NCBI RefSeq assembly: GCF_001434975.1
Contig: NZ_AZEL01000007.1
Coordinates: 1 to 64,000, forward strand
From: Lactobacillus gallinarum DSM 10532 = JCM 2011
GTDB taxonomy: Bacteria; Bacillota; Bacilli; Lactobacillales; Lactobacillaceae
Direction of reading: 5' to 3'
DNA length: 64,000 nucleotides
Shown here: in pieces, positions 1 through 8,445 of the stretch
Layout: the number at the start of each line of letters is the position of its first letter
Numbering within the stretch: position 1 is the stretch's first letter
Program-made: the position numbers and the translations under genes
The notes under the pieces: model-generated
Seen by the model: the letters and a program-made list of their open reading frames with translations, nothing else
What the model was told of the DNA's origin: nothing
The model's database searches: none

Positions 1-1
1 C

Positions 2-937
2 TCTGGAAAAGGGATTGTTTTAAATGAACCATCTGTAGTTGCTGTTAATACTGATACAAATAAAGTAGTAGCAGTTGGCTCAGAGGCATATGAAATGGTA
101 GGAAGAACCCCAGGTAATATTCGCGTAATTCGCCCCTTGAAGAACGGTGTAATTGCGGACTTCGATATTACAGAGGAAATGCTGTCATACTTTATTGAAA
201 AATTAAATGTAAAAGGTTTTATGTCTAAGCCTAATATTTTAATCTGTGCTCCTACAGGAGTTACTTCGATTGAACAAAAGGCTATTATTCAAGCAGCAGA
301 AAAATCAGGTGGCGGTAAGGTTTACCTTGATTTCGAACCTAAGGTAGCTGCAGTAGGTGCAGGACTTGATATTTTTAAACCACAAGGTAATATGGTTATT
401 GATATCGGTGGTGGTACTACTGATATTGCTGTCTTGTCCATGGGGGAAATCGTTACCTCACGTTCACTTCGCTACGCTGGTGATCGTATGAATCAAGCGG
501 TTATTAGCTATATTAAGAATAAACATAATTTATTGATCGGTTCAAGAACTGCTGAACAAATCAAGATTGAAATCGGTAGTGCATTTGAACCTGATGAAGA
601 TCAACAAATTAAGGTTCGTGGTCGTGATGTAGTTGATGGCTTACCTAGACAAACTACAGTTACTGCCCCTGAAATTCAGCATGCTTTGCAAGATGGTCTT
701 ATGTCAATCATTGCAGCAGCTAAAGAAGTATTGGAAACTACGCCACCAGAACTTTCAGCTGATATCATTGATCGTGGTATCATGCTTACTGGTGGTGGAG
801 CATTATTGAAGAATATTGATAAGTTGATATCATATTACTTGCAGGTCCCAGTTTTAACAGCTGACCATCCCTTGGAAGCTGTAGCCTTAGGTACTGGTAC
901 TTTGCTTAAGAATATTGAAAAACATCAACGACATTAA
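2..937 (+). CDS. mbl: MreB/Mbl-family actin-like protein (5' partial)
   Basis: This is a bacterial actin homologue that would polymerise under the membrane and guide peptidoglycan synthesis. The reading frame is open from base 2, so the start lies outside the window. Visible family motifs are the phosphate-2 loop [11 protein letters not shown] and the adenosine loop [12 protein letters not shown] near the C terminus. It is clearly paralogous to the complete MreB at 34181-35185; both end in a similar LKNIE segment. It sits 13 bp before yidD and in the same direction as rodA, which fits a cell-elongation operon. Whether it should be called Mbl or a second MreB cannot be settled here. Confidence 0.93.
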   Translation, partial: SGKGIVLNEPSVVAVNTDTNKVVAVGSEAYEMVGRTPGNIRVIRPLKNGVIADFDITEEMLSYFIEKLNVKGFMSKPNILICAPTGVTSIEQKAIIQAAEKSGGGKVYLDFEPKVAAVGAGLDIFKPQGNMVIDIGGGTTDIAVLSMGEIVTSRSLRYAGDRMNQAVISYIKNKHNLLIGSRTAEQIKIEIGSAFEPDEDQQIKVRGRDVVDGLPRQTTVTAPEIQHALQDGLMSIIAAAKEVLETTPPELSADIIDRGIMLTGGGALLKNIDKLISYYLQVPVLTADHPLEAVALGTGTLLKNIEKHQRH

Positions 938-950
938 GTGAGGAGATTAC

Positions 951-1244
951 TTGCGAAAGATTTTGATTTTTATCGTACGTATTTATCAGACTCTAATTTC
1001 GCCATTATTTCCACCGAGTTGTAGGTATTATCCTACGTGCTCTAGTTATATGATTGATGCTTTGAAAAAACATGGACCAATTTTAGGGCTAATTATGGGA
1101 ATTAGTCGTATACTAAGATGTAACCCATTTATACGCGGTGGGGTGGACCCAGTTCCTGATAATTTTACTGTTTTTCGAAATCCACATCCTGAAAGATACG
1201 AAGATGAGATTATAGCATCTAAGTTTCACCCGGATAGCAAGTAG
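951..1244 (+). CDS. yidD: Membrane protein insertion efficiency factor YidD
   Basis: Small YidD-family protein of 97 residues thought to assist YidC-dependent membrane insertion. The family signature is plain: a cysteine-rich [10 protein letters not shown] segment around residues 24-33, then the RILRCNPF segment and GGVDPVP near residues 62-72. The N terminus is an amphipathic or hydrophobic helix. The start is TTG, chosen because GAGGAG lies about 5-10 bp upstream and no ATG fits better. It lies between the MreB paralog and the DUF2969 gene, all in one direction. Confidence 0.93.
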   Translation: MRKILIFIVRIYQTLISPLFPPSCRYYPTCSSYMIDALKKHGPILGLIMGISRILRCNPFIRGGVDPVPDNFTVFRNPHPERYEDEIIASKFHPDSK

Positions 1245-1252
1245 GAGGATTT

Positions 1253-1480
1253 ATGTCTAAAAAGTTAGAAAATATTGATATTGAAGTTAATGAACTTAAG
1301 GGTAAGAATTTACCAACTTGGGAAGTTATTATTCCTAACAAGAAGTCCATTGGTTTAATCGAAAAAGTTGAAGGTCGTTATCGCGCTACTACGACTAAGA
1401 GTAGCAATGTATTATTTGCTAACAGTCTAGAAAGCAGTATTAATGACTTACTTTCATACTTTACATTGCATGAAAAATAA
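1253..1480 (+). CDS. DUF2969-family small protein
   Basis: A 75-residue soluble, charged protein that I recognise as DUF2969, a family found in lactobacilli next to mreB/rodA genes. No catalytic motif or membrane segment is visible. The gene starts 8 bp after yidD with a good GGAGG site, so it is almost certainly translated as part of the same operon. Its function is unknown; position alone suggests a link to elongation or wall growth. Confidence 0.8.
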   Translation: MSKKLENIDIEVNELKGKNLPTWEVIIPNKKSIGLIEKVEGRYRATTTKSSNVLFANSLESSINDLLSYFTLHEK

Positions 1481-1501
1481 AATATAAGTAGTGATTATTT
1501 A

Positions 1502-2695
1502 ATGGCAAAAGTTGAAAACAAAACAAGTCTAATTGACCGATTAGCATGGAATATAATTATTCCTGTGGCGTTATTGGCATTAATCAGTCTATATTGTATC
1601 TATATAGCTGCACTTGGAGATCCAAGTCACATTGGTTCACCTGTTAAAGCTGTAGTTATGCAAGCATTATGGTATTTGATTTCTATTGTAATTGTTGTAA
1701 TTGTAATGCAGTTTGATGCAGAGCAATTATTTAAGATAGCACCAATATTTTTCGGAATAGGAATATTCTTGTTAATAGCGGTTTTGTTCTTCTATAATCG
1801 TAGTGTTGCAGCGGATACTGGGGCAAAGAGTTGGTTCAAGTTAGGACCTGTTACTTTTCAGCCATCTGAAATAATGAAGCCAGCATTTATCTTGATGTTG
1901 GCACGCGTAGTTAAGGATCATAACGATAAATATGGTCATACCATTAAATCAGATTGGCTATTGTTAGGTAAAATAGTTGCATGGCTTGCACCCGTAGCGA
2001 TTTTATTAAAGTTGCAGAACGACTTTGGTACTATGCTAGTATTTATCGCAATTGTTGGTGGTGTAGTTTTAGTTTCTGGTATATCGTGGAAGATTATTGT
2101 TCCCCTATATGGAATAGTCATCATTGGAGCAATTGCAGTTATTCTAATGGTGGTAACGCCAGGTGGGCAAGCGTTTTTAAGTCATTTCTTTCAAGCATAT
2201 CAGTTTGAAAGAATTAAGTCTTGGCTTAATCCATCAGGTGATACATCATCAGGTGCCTACCAGTTATGGCAAAGTATGAAGGCAATTGGGTCAGGACAAC
2301 TTTTTGGTAATGGCTTTGGTAAAGCAAGCGTATATGTGCCAGTTCGTGGGTCTGACATGGTTTTCTCCGTAATTGGAGAGAATTTTGGCTTTGTAGGCTG
2401 TGTAAGTTTGATTTTAATTTATTTATACCTGATTATTCAAATGGTTAAAATTTCATTTAATACTAGAAATGCATTTTATTCATACATTTCTACGGGTGTT
2501 ATTATGATGATTTTATTCCACGTATTTGAAAATATTGGTATGAACATTGATTTATTACCATTGACTGGTATTCCCTTACCATTTGTTTCTCAAGGTGGTT
2601 CAGCCTTGGTAGGGAACATGATTGGTATTGGTTTGATTTTATCAATGAAATTCCATAATCGAGACTACATGTTTAGCACCGCTGGTGATTTCTAG
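1502..2695 (+). CDS. rodA: RodA-type SEDS peptidoglycan glycosyltransferase
   Basis: Polytopic SEDS-family protein (397 residues, about ten membrane segments) that polymerises lipid II into glycan strands. Family hallmarks are the region KLGPVTFQPSEIMK around residue 117 and the C-terminal LPLTGIPLPFVSQGGSAL around residues 351-368. I prefer RodA over FtsW because it follows an MreB paralog, yidD and DUF2969 and lies far from the dcw cluster. It is the last gene of its operon, ending at a strong hairpin terminator shared with the convergent usp gene. Confidence 0.93.
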   Translation: MAKVENKTSLIDRLAWNIIIPVALLALISLYCIYIAALGDPSHIGSPVKAVVMQALWYLISIVIVVIVMQFDAEQLFKIAPIFFGIGIFLLIAVLFFYNRSVAADTGAKSWFKLGPVTFQPSEIMKPAFILMLARVVKDHNDKYGHTIKSDWLLLGKIVAWLAPVAILLKLQNDFGTMLVFIAIVGGVVLVSGISWKIIVPLYGIVIIGAIAVILMVVTPGGQAFLSHFFQAYQFERIKSWLNPSGDTSSGAYQLWQSMKAIGSGQLFGNGFGKASVYVPVRGSDMVFSVIGENFGFVGCVSLILIYLYLIIQMVKISFNTRNAFYSYISTGVIMMILFHVFENIGMNIDLLPLTGIPLPFVSQGGSALVGNMIGIGLILSMKFHNRDYMFSTAGDF

Positions 2696-2709
2696 AATAT
2701 AAATAAAAG

Positions 2710-2745
2710 AGGTATTTAAGCTTAAAAACTTAAATACCTTTTTTG
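2710..2745. terminator. Bidirectional terminator between rodA and usp
   Basis: An 11-bp perfect stem (AGGTATTTAAG with its complement) closes an 8-nt loop and is followed by a T run on the plus strand and preceded by an A run. It can serve the convergent rodA and usp transcripts. Confidence 0.85.
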
Positions 2746-2761
2746 ATTAATAATATAAAAA

Positions 2762-3226
2762 TTAGCCTTCTAACGCATTAGCAATTTCTTTGGCACGACA
2801 TACTAAAACATCACATTTAGCAGTTCTAGTTACGTATTCTGTAACACTACCAATTAATAAACGTTCTACTGCGTTTAAACCAGTTGCACCAACAACGATT
2901 AAGTCAATATTGTGTTTCTTAGGGAAATCATGACCAATGATTGTCTTAGGTGAACCAAATTCGATTGAATAATGAGAATCAGTAACACCGGCCTTGTTAG
3001 CACGTGCTTGGTAATCCTTCATTCTCTTTTCAGCATCTTTAGAAACTTGTTCTACCATTGCTGAGTCAAAACTTGAAACATTTTGGAAAGAACGAGTATC
3101 GATGACATGTAAGATCTCTAATGTAGCATGATTGCGTTTGGCAATAGCAACTGCCTTGCTGAAAGCTAAATCGGCTTCTTTAGAACCATCAACGGAAACT
3201 TGAATATTCTTATATTGTGAAAGCAT
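2762..3226 (-). CDS. Universal stress protein (UspA family)
   Basis: Cytoplasmic USP-fold protein of 154 residues. The ATP-binding signature G-2x-G-9x-G-S is present as GATGLNAVERLLIGS around residues 113-127, and the N-terminal strand contains VDGSKEADLA, so it is probably an ATP-binding member. It is the second gene downstream of the 6S RNA on the minus strand, after a small membrane protein. This is the arrangement described for the lactobacillar Lacto-usp motif. Confidence 0.92.
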   Translation of the reverse strand: MLSQYKNIQVSVDGSKEADLAFSKAVAIAKRNHATLEILHVIDTRSFQNVSSFDSAMVEQVSKDAEKRMKDYQARANKAGVTDSHYSIEFGSPKTIIGHDFPKKHNIDLIVVGATGLNAVERLLIGSVTEYVTRTAKCDVLVCRAKEIANALEG

Positions 3227-3293
3227 TGTCTAAACACCTCTTCCTGATATCTATTTTACCAAAATTTCATCTATTATTAGAAGGTTTATATTT

Positions 3294-3575
3294 TTATTTT
3301 TTGGAATCTGTAATTAAAAGACTAAAGGTCAAAATGGTTAGAGAGGCAAGGAATAGTGTGATCAAGTTAAGATATTTATTATCCATAAATAAAATGATAA
3401 TTCCGATTGCGCTCTCTGCGATCAAAGCAATAGAAGTCCATTTTAAAATGTTGGTTAGGTGAGGATTACCGCCTACGTCATAGATTAAAAAATGTCCATT
3501 TCGTCTGTGCCACATATACCAAGCAGTTAAAAGCAAGAGTAGAATAAAAACAATCATTACAATTTTAATTATCAT
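3294..3575 (-). CDS. Small membrane protein of the 6S RNA-usp locus
   Basis: Hypothetical protein of 93 residues with three likely membrane segments (about residues 1-20, 42-62 and 68-88) and a short charged stretch MWHRRNGH after the first. I do not recognise a named family. It starts about 20 bp after the 6S RNA terminator and precedes usp by about 67 bp, so it may be expressed by read-through from the 6S promoter. The position matches the hypothetical gene reported between Lacto-usp RNA and usp in lactic acid bacteria. Confidence 0.72.
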   Translation of the reverse strand: MIIKIVMIVFILLLLLTAWYMWHRRNGHFLIYDVGGNPHLTNILKWTSIALIAESAIGIIILFMDNKYLNLITLFLASLTILTFSLLITDSKK

Positions 3576-3595
3576 TTATTTTAACCTCATTACAT

Positions 3596-3831
3596 AAAAA
3601 GACGGCCATTTAAGACCGCCTTTCCTGATATTCAAAAGAAATCCGAGTTGACTAAACAAAGCATAATGACGCTTGTTGAACCCGCAGTGTTCAAAATTTG
3701 AGCTAACATCGCAGCGAATATGGATCCTGTGACAAGACAGTATTCCGATTCGGTAGTTATTTGCTAACTCCCACGTCTTCTAGTTTGATCGGTCAACTTT
3801 ATACATTTAAGCTTGTCGATCAACTCAGATC
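3596..3831 (-). ncRNA. ssrS: 6S RNA (Lacto-usp-type)
   Basis: The 300-bp gap between the small membrane gene and rarA holds a structured RNA on the minus strand. It has its own strong promoter (TTGACA, 17 bp, TATTAT). The 5' end (TCTGAGTTGA) pairs with a matching 3' segment near 3645-3655 to form the long closing stem of a rod-like fold, and inner segments such as GTTAGC also pair. It ends in a GGCGGTC/GGCCGTC hairpin and a T run. 6S RNA mimics an open promoter to bind RNA polymerase. The neighbours match the Lacto-usp motif, later interpreted as lactobacillar 6S RNA. Exact ends are estimates. Confidence 0.78.
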
Positions 3832-3838
3832 ACTTATT

Positions 3839-3867
3839 ATAATACGCAATCAGATTAGGTTTGTCAA
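3839..3867 (-). promoter_or_regulatory. Sigma-A promoter of the 6S RNA
   Basis: On the minus strand, consensus -35 TTGACA at 3862-3867 is separated by exactly 17 bp from -10 TATTAT at 3839-3844. Transcription would start near 3831, at the base of the closing stem. Confidence 0.8.
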
Positions 3868-3881
3868 TAATATTGAATGCG

Positions 3882-5195
3882 CTATCTATTGTGATGTTTG
3901 CTCAAATTATCGCGTTGCATCTTCTTTAATTTTTGATAAATTAGCTTATACCTTTCTTCGACTTTAGAATTTCCTTTCGGGGTAAAGTAACTTGCAGTCA
4001 GAAGATTGTCTGGCAAGTATTGTTGGGCGACCCAATCATTTTCAAAATCATGAGGGTAAATATAATTAACTCCATGACCTAACTTTTTAGCACCAGCATA
4101 ATGCGCATCCTTTAAATTAGCGGGAATAGAGCCAATATTTTTGTTTTTAACGTCATCAATTGCCCGATCTATGGCAGTAATAGCACTATTGCTTTTAGGA
4201 GAAAGAGTCAGCTCAATTACGGCATTAGCGAGCGGAATACGCGCCTCTGGAAAGCCCAGCGTTTGAGCAGCTTGAATAGCTAATATAGCATGTTCTGCAG
4301 CGCTAGGATTGGCTAGTCCCACATCTTCGTAAGCAATGACGGAGAGACGCCGACAAATTGAAATTAAGTCGCCAGACTCGATTAATCTTGCCAAGTAATG
4401 CAATGCTGCGTCTGTATCTGAACCGCGAATTGATTTTTGAAAAGCAGATACCAAATCATAGTGTCCGTCTCCAGAAGAATCAAAATTCTGCACCTTCATT
4501 TGAATAGAATCAGCCATTTCTTGCTGAGTAATTACAATAGAGTCTGTATCTTGATGATTATCTTTTAATTCTTGTTTGGTAGACAAAACCGCAAGTTCCA
4601 ATGAATTTAAAGTAGATCTCAAATCTCCATTGCCTTTTTCGATTAAAAGGGCACGTGCATCATCCGTCAGCTCGACATGATAATTGCCTAAGCCATTTTC
4701 TTTATCCGTTAAAGCGCGGTCAATGGCATTCGATGCATCTTGAGCAGATAAAGGCTTTAGCTCAAAAATTTGGCAACGTGAACGAATAGCAGGGGAAATT
4801 GAAATATATGGATTCTCCGTTGTAGCCCCAATTAAAATGACTTGTCCTGACTCAAGCAAAGGCAATAAAAAGTCTTGTTTTGTCTTATCGAGTCTGTGAA
4901 TTTCATCTAATAATAAAATGACGGTGCCACTCATTTTCCCTTCTGCGGCTACTTGCTGTAATTGCTTCTTTCCGTCAGTAGCTGCGTTCAACTTTCGAAA
5001 AGCATATTTAGTAGAACCAGCGATAGCACTCGCAATACTGGTCTTGCCAATGCCAGGAGGGCCATAAAGAATCATTGATGATAGAAGACGAGCCTCAACC
5101 ATTCGGCGAATAATTTTACCAGGTCCAATTAGATGTTGCTGTCCGACAACTTGATCAAGAGTCTGTGGACGCATACGATAAGCTAATGGTTTCAT
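3882..5195 (-). CDS. rarA: Replication-associated recombination protein RarA (MgsA) AAA+ ATPase
   Basis: AAA+ ATPase of 437 residues related to clamp-loader subunits, acting at stalled replication forks. Walker A is GPPGIGKTS around residues 45-53, Walker B LLLDEIHRLD follows around residue 94, and the sensor/arginine-finger region includes GATTENPY and RSRCQIF. The C-terminal half carries the family's tetramerisation region (SAEHAILAIQAAQTLGFPEAR and KDAHYAGAKKLGHG). It overlaps the stop of the upstream YueI-family gene by one base, so they are probably co-transcribed. Confidence 0.95.
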   Translation of the reverse strand: MKPLAYRMRPQTLDQVVGQQHLIGPGKIIRRMVEARLLSSMILYGPPGIGKTSIASAIAGSTKYAFRKLNAATDGKKQLQQVAAEGKMSGTVILLLDEIHRLDKTKQDFLLPLLESGQVILIGATTENPYISISPAIRSRCQIFELKPLSAQDASNAIDRALTDKENGLGNYHVELTDDARALLIEKGNGDLRSTLNSLELAVLSTKQELKDNHQDTDSIVITQQEMADSIQMKVQNFDSSGDGHYDLVSAFQKSIRGSDTDAALHYLARLIESGDLISICRRLSVIAYEDVGLANPSAAEHAILAIQAAQTLGFPEARIPLANAVIELTLSPKSNSAITAIDRAIDDVKNKNIGSIPANLKDAHYAGAKKLGHGVNYIYPHDFENDWVAQQYLPDNLLTASYFTPKGNSKVEERYKLIYQKLKKMQRDNLSKHHNR

Positions 5196-5662
5196 TATTT
5201 TTCTCCGTGAAAAAGTTTATGCCAAAAGCTTTCTTTCTTTTTAGGCGCTTCTAATTCAGTTTTTGGCAACTCAGGAGCATAGACTTGTCCAATTTCAATT
5301 CTTTGACGATTAATAGCATTTTTGGAGACTACTAAAACAGCAGAATCTTCGGGTCCGGTTTTTGCAGTTTCATTGTTAACTAATGTAAATGGAATATTTT
5401 TCTTGCTGCAGGCTGCCTCGACATCACCTAGAAAACCATCATCAGTAATATTGCCGTTAATCAAAATAGTGTAGCCTTTAAAATCATCAATGTGTTGTAA
5501 GAAAAGACTAGTGAGTTTGGAATCTTTTACTTCAGCATTATTCATGCGTACATACACACGCTCACGCAGTGAACCTAAATATCGCCGGCGTTCATCCGGT
5601 TTAGTCTGTGGGGTTATTCCTTGCGCAGCTTGTTCTACGCGCTTACTTAAATCATCACTCAT
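5195..5662 (-). CDS. YueI-family protein (DUF1694)
   Basis: Cytoplasmic protein of 155 residues with the features of the YueI/DUF1694 family: an N-terminal RRRYLGSLRERVYVRM segment (residues 26-41), a central NGNITDDGFLGDVE segment and a lysine-rich tail. The function is not established; the fold may be ribosomal-L7Ae-like, but that is inference. It overlaps rarA by one base and is the first gene of that minus-strand pair. Confidence 0.82.
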   Translation of the reverse strand: MSDDLSKRVEQAAQGITPQTKPDERRRYLGSLRERVYVRMNNAEVKDSKLTSLFLQHIDDFKGYTILINGNITDDGFLGDVEAACSKKNIPFTLVNNETAKTGPEDSAVLVVSKNAINRQRIEIGQVYAPELPKTELEAPKKKESFWHKLFHGEK

Positions 5663-5696
5663 AAAATCATCCTTTCTTTATTACTATTAATTGTAA

Positions 5697-5731
5697 CAAA
5701 AAAACCTTCCCCGATATTGGGAAAGGTTTTT
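5697..5731 (-). terminator. Terminator of rpsD
   Basis: On the minus strand the stem AACCTTTCCC / GGGGAAGGTT is followed by a run of seven T. It ends the monocistronic rpsD transcript before the YueI-family gene. Confidence 0.85.
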
Positions 5732-5751
5732 GACAAAATAAAATGTAAAAA

Positions 5752-6363
5752 TTAAAGTAACTTGTTGTACCATTCAACAACGAGTGATTCATCAATTTCT
5801 GGTTCCATTTCGTCACGTTCTGGTAAACGTACAAGAGTACCTTCCATCTTGTTGTCGTCAAATGAAACGAATGATGGACGTGCAGTAACTGCGTCTAAGG
5901 CATCCTTAACTTGTTGTAAGTTCTTTGACTTTTCCTTCAAGCCAACAGTTTGACCAACGCTGACTTCGTATGAAGGAATGTCAACACGCTTGCCATCAAC
6001 AGTGATGTGACCGTGGTTAACTAATTGTCTAGCTTGTTCTCTAGTAGTAGCTAAACCGAGACGGTAAACAATACTGTCCAAACGACGTTCAAGCAAAATC
6101 ATGAAGTTGGTACCGTGTTCACCTTCACGGATCTTACCAGCGCGAGTGAACAAAGTTCTAAATTGACGTTCGTTCAAACCGTACATCCAACGTAACTTTT
6201 GCTTTTCGTGTAATTGTTGGCCATATTCTGACAAACGACCACGGCCGTTAGGACCGTGTTGACCTGGAGCGTAGTTACGACGTGCGATTTCCTTACCAGT
6301 ACCTGAAAGTGAGATACCTAATCTTCTTGAACGTTTCCAACTTGGACCTGTATATCTTGACAT
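5752..6363 (-). CDS. rpsD: 30S ribosomal protein S4
   Basis: Primary 16S rRNA-binding protein of the small subunit, 203 residues as usual for Firmicutes. The N terminus [20 protein letters not shown] is diagnostic in style, and the S4 RNA-binding domain lies at about residues 93-156 ([29 protein letters not shown]). There is no zinc-binding cysteine set, so this is the C-minus form. It stands alone with its own promoter, a 175-nt structured leader and its own terminator, the typical arrangement for S4 autoregulation. Confidence 0.97.
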   Translation of the reverse strand: MSRYTGPSWKRSRRLGISLSGTGKEIARRNYAPGQHGPNGRGRLSEYGQQLHEKQKLRWMYGLNERQFRTLFTRAGKIREGEHGTNFMILLERRLDSIVYRLGLATTREQARQLVNHGHITVDGKRVDIPSYEVSVGQTVGLKEKSKNLQQVKDALDAVTARPSFVSFDDNKMEGTLVRLPERDEMEPEIDESLVVEWYNKLL

Positions 6364-6539
6364 AAAAATCCTCCATAAAATTTAAAATAATAATTTCTGG
6401 AGTAAAATATTACAAATAAGTTCAACATTCGTGCATCTTGGATTTACATTTTCGCCCAATGCAGCGCGGGTTACTCGTTCACTTAAGCGTTTCAAGATGT
6501 TGACGTTCTTGTCACTTATTGCTGCAAATATTTTACACG
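6364..6539 (-). promoter_or_regulatory. rpsD leader (probable S4 autoregulatory RNA)
   Basis: About 175 nt between the rpsD promoter and its start codon form a structured leader. The 5' end GTAAAATATT can pair with AATATTTTAC close to the ribosome binding site, and inner segments (CAACATCTTG with CAAGATG; AAGTTCAACATTCG region) also pair. Firmicute rpsD genes are known to be repressed by S4 through such a leader. Assignment rests on position and visible pairing, not on a covariance search. Confidence 0.65.
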
Positions 6540-6545
6540 AATAGT

Positions 6546-6574
6546 ATTATATAGAGTTCAGAATAATAAATCAA
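6546..6574 (-). promoter_or_regulatory. Promoter of rpsD
   Basis: On the minus strand -35 TTGATT (6569-6574), a 17-bp spacer and -10 TATAAT (6546-6551) place the start site near 6539. Confidence 0.72.
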
Positions 6575-6612
6575 GAAATACATCAGCTTTTGCACATCTT
6601 TAGGCTATGTTT

Positions 6613-6621
6613 TGTTATAAT
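6613..6621 (+). promoter_or_regulatory. Extended -10 promoter of ezrA
   Basis: TG-T-TATAAT forms an extended -10 element 24 bp before the ezrA start codon. No good -35 is present at 17 bp, which the extended element can compensate. The leader would be only about 18 nt. Confidence 0.5.
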
Positions 6622-6645
6622 TATTGTAGTTTTGGAGGATAAACA

Positions 6646-8355
6646 ATGTCATCAATTCAAACTATTATTATTGTCGCCGTTGTAATCCTTATTATTGTAG
6701 TCGTTGCTTTAATGTTGCTCATTAATCGTAAGCAATTGCGAGAAGTCGAGGTAATCGATGCAGCTCTTAATGAAATCGAAGAGATGCACCTTGAAGATGA
6801 TATCAAACGACTGAATAAAATGGATTTGGCGGGCGAAAGTCTAACCACATTAAATACTTGGCGTAAGAGTTATAAAGAAGCTTCAACTAAAAAATTGCCA
6901 CGCGTAAAGAAGTTAGTTGAAGAAGCGGCAAATGAAAATGCAACTTACAAACTTTTTAAAGCCAGAAAGAAAATAAAAGAAGCACAGCAAATAATTAAAC
7001 CGACTTTAGAAGATGCTCGCAATACTAAGGCAGTGTTTACTGAATTGCTTGAATCCAATAAAGAAAATCAAATTCAGTATGATGCTTTAATTAAAGTCTA
7101 TCGTGAATTGAGAAAAGATGTTTTAGCTAATTCATTTGAATATGGTACAGCAATTGATCAAATTGAAGATCAACTTGCTTCAATGGAGAGCGATTTTGAA
7201 GAAGCTAAGAATCTTTCATCTCAAGGGGATCACGTAGAGGCTAAGCGAGTTTTATCTAAGATTCGCATGTCTTTAGCAGCTTTACAAAAACAACTGCCTA
7301 AAATCAAAGATAGCTATCATCAATTAGAAGTAGTTTTCCAAGATCAGCTTAAGGAATTATCTAATGTTTATAAGAAGATGATTTCAGAAAAGTACTATAT
7401 TACTAAGGTTGATGTTTTAAGCAGAATTAAAGACATTCATGATCAGATTGATAGTGCTCGTAAATTATTGGCAGAACTAAAAGTCGATGAATTAGCTAAC
7501 GAAAATAAAAAGATATCTAGTGAAATCGATGGCCTTTATGACATTTTAGCTAAGGAATATAAAGCTCGTCCTTTTGTCGAAAAGAATCAAAGCAAGATGC
7601 TAGCTTTAATTTCTCACCAGCAAACGGCATCTAAAAAGTTAGTTGAGAAATTGCAACATATTGATGAGAGTTATGAATTAACTCATGGCGAACTTGAAAA
7701 AAGCAAAGAGCTTGAAAAAGAAGTTAATAACATGAATCGCCAATATACAGTTGATACGCAAAATATAGCTGATGGCAAGGGCGTCTATTCTGCAATTCAA
7801 GATTCATGGTTAGAAATGTTAGATCGCTTGCGTGAGATTGATGCTGAGCAAATTAAAATGTCGACAGATGTTGATGGCCTATACGATTCAGAAAATGTTG
7901 CTAATGATTCAATTAAGCACTTTAAGCAAGAGGTTTCATTAGTTTATCGCCGTCTTGAAAGACGTAGTTTGCCAGGGAATCCAGATAGCTTTATTCAAAT
8001 GTATACTTTAGTCGTTAACGAAATTGGTCATGTTAGTGATGAATTAAGTCAAGTCAGAATTAATATGGAAAAGATTTCTAACGAATTAATTCAAATTTCT
8101 GATGATGTTGAACGACTTAAGCGTGAAGCAGACGATATTATCAATTCTGCTAACTTAGTTGAGTTAACGATGCAGTATTCAAATAAATATGCTGATAAGG
8201 ATACGGTTAAGCAAGCACAAAAGAAGTCGATGCAACTTTACGATGAATATAATTATAAGGAAGCATTGGATACCATTGCTACTGCAATTGAAAAAGTAGA
8301 GCCAGGTAGCTATCAACGACTTGAAAATGCATATTATTCTGAACAAAAAGAATAA
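6646..8355 (+). CDS. ezrA: Septation ring formation regulator EzrA
   Basis: Membrane-anchored spectrin-like protein of 569 residues (normal length) that regulates FtsZ ring formation. Residues 4-27 form a single N-terminal membrane helix, followed by a short basic NRKQLR stretch. The rest is almost entirely long coiled-coil helices rich in E, K, L and Q. It has its own promoter and a hairpin after it, so it is likely monocistronic. It lies upstream of the cysteine desulfurase-thiI pair, an order seen in other Firmicutes. Confidence 0.93.
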   Translation: MSSIQTIIIVAVVILIIVVVALMLLINRKQLREVEVIDAALNEIEEMHLEDDIKRLNKMDLAGESLTTLNTWRKSYKEASTKKLPRVKKLVEEAANENATYKLFKARKKIKEAQQIIKPTLEDARNTKAVFTELLESNKENQIQYDALIKVYRELRKDVLANSFEYGTAIDQIEDQLASMESDFEEAKNLSSQGDHVEAKRVLSKIRMSLAALQKQLPKIKDSYHQLEVVFQDQLKELSNVYKKMISEKYYITKVDVLSRIKDIHDQIDSARKLLAELKVDELANENKKISSEIDGLYDILAKEYKARPFVEKNQSKMLALISHQQTASKKLVEKLQHIDESYELTHGELEKSKELEKEVNNMNRQYTVDTQNIADGKGVYSAIQDSWLEMLDRLREIDAEQIKMSTDVDGLYDSENVANDSIKHFKQEVSLVYRRLERRSLPGNPDSFIQMYTLVVNEIGHVSDELSQVRINMEKISNELIQISDDVERLKREADDIINSANLVELTMQYSNKYADKDTVKQAQKKSMQLYDEYNYKEALDTIATAIEKVEPGSYQRLENAYYSEQKE

Positions 8356-8401
8356 ATAATTGAAGCTTTTCATTATTTAAGCTAAAATCTAATAGTCACT
8401 A

Positions 8402-8428
8402 AACGGTCAAGTAGTTGACCGTTTTTTA
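8402..8428 (+). terminator. Terminator between ezrA and the desulfurase-thiI pair
   Basis: A 9-bp perfect stem (AACGGTCAA with TTGACCGTT), GTAG loop and T run end just before the ribosome binding site of the next gene. Confidence 0.82.
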
Positions 8429-8445
8429 TTAGGGGAGTTTTGAAC

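Noticed and set aside
3761-3967. Open frame of 68 codons on the plus strand between the small membrane gene and rarA
   Set aside because: It lies across the 6S RNA gene, its promoter and the end of rarA on the opposite strand and resembles no protein.
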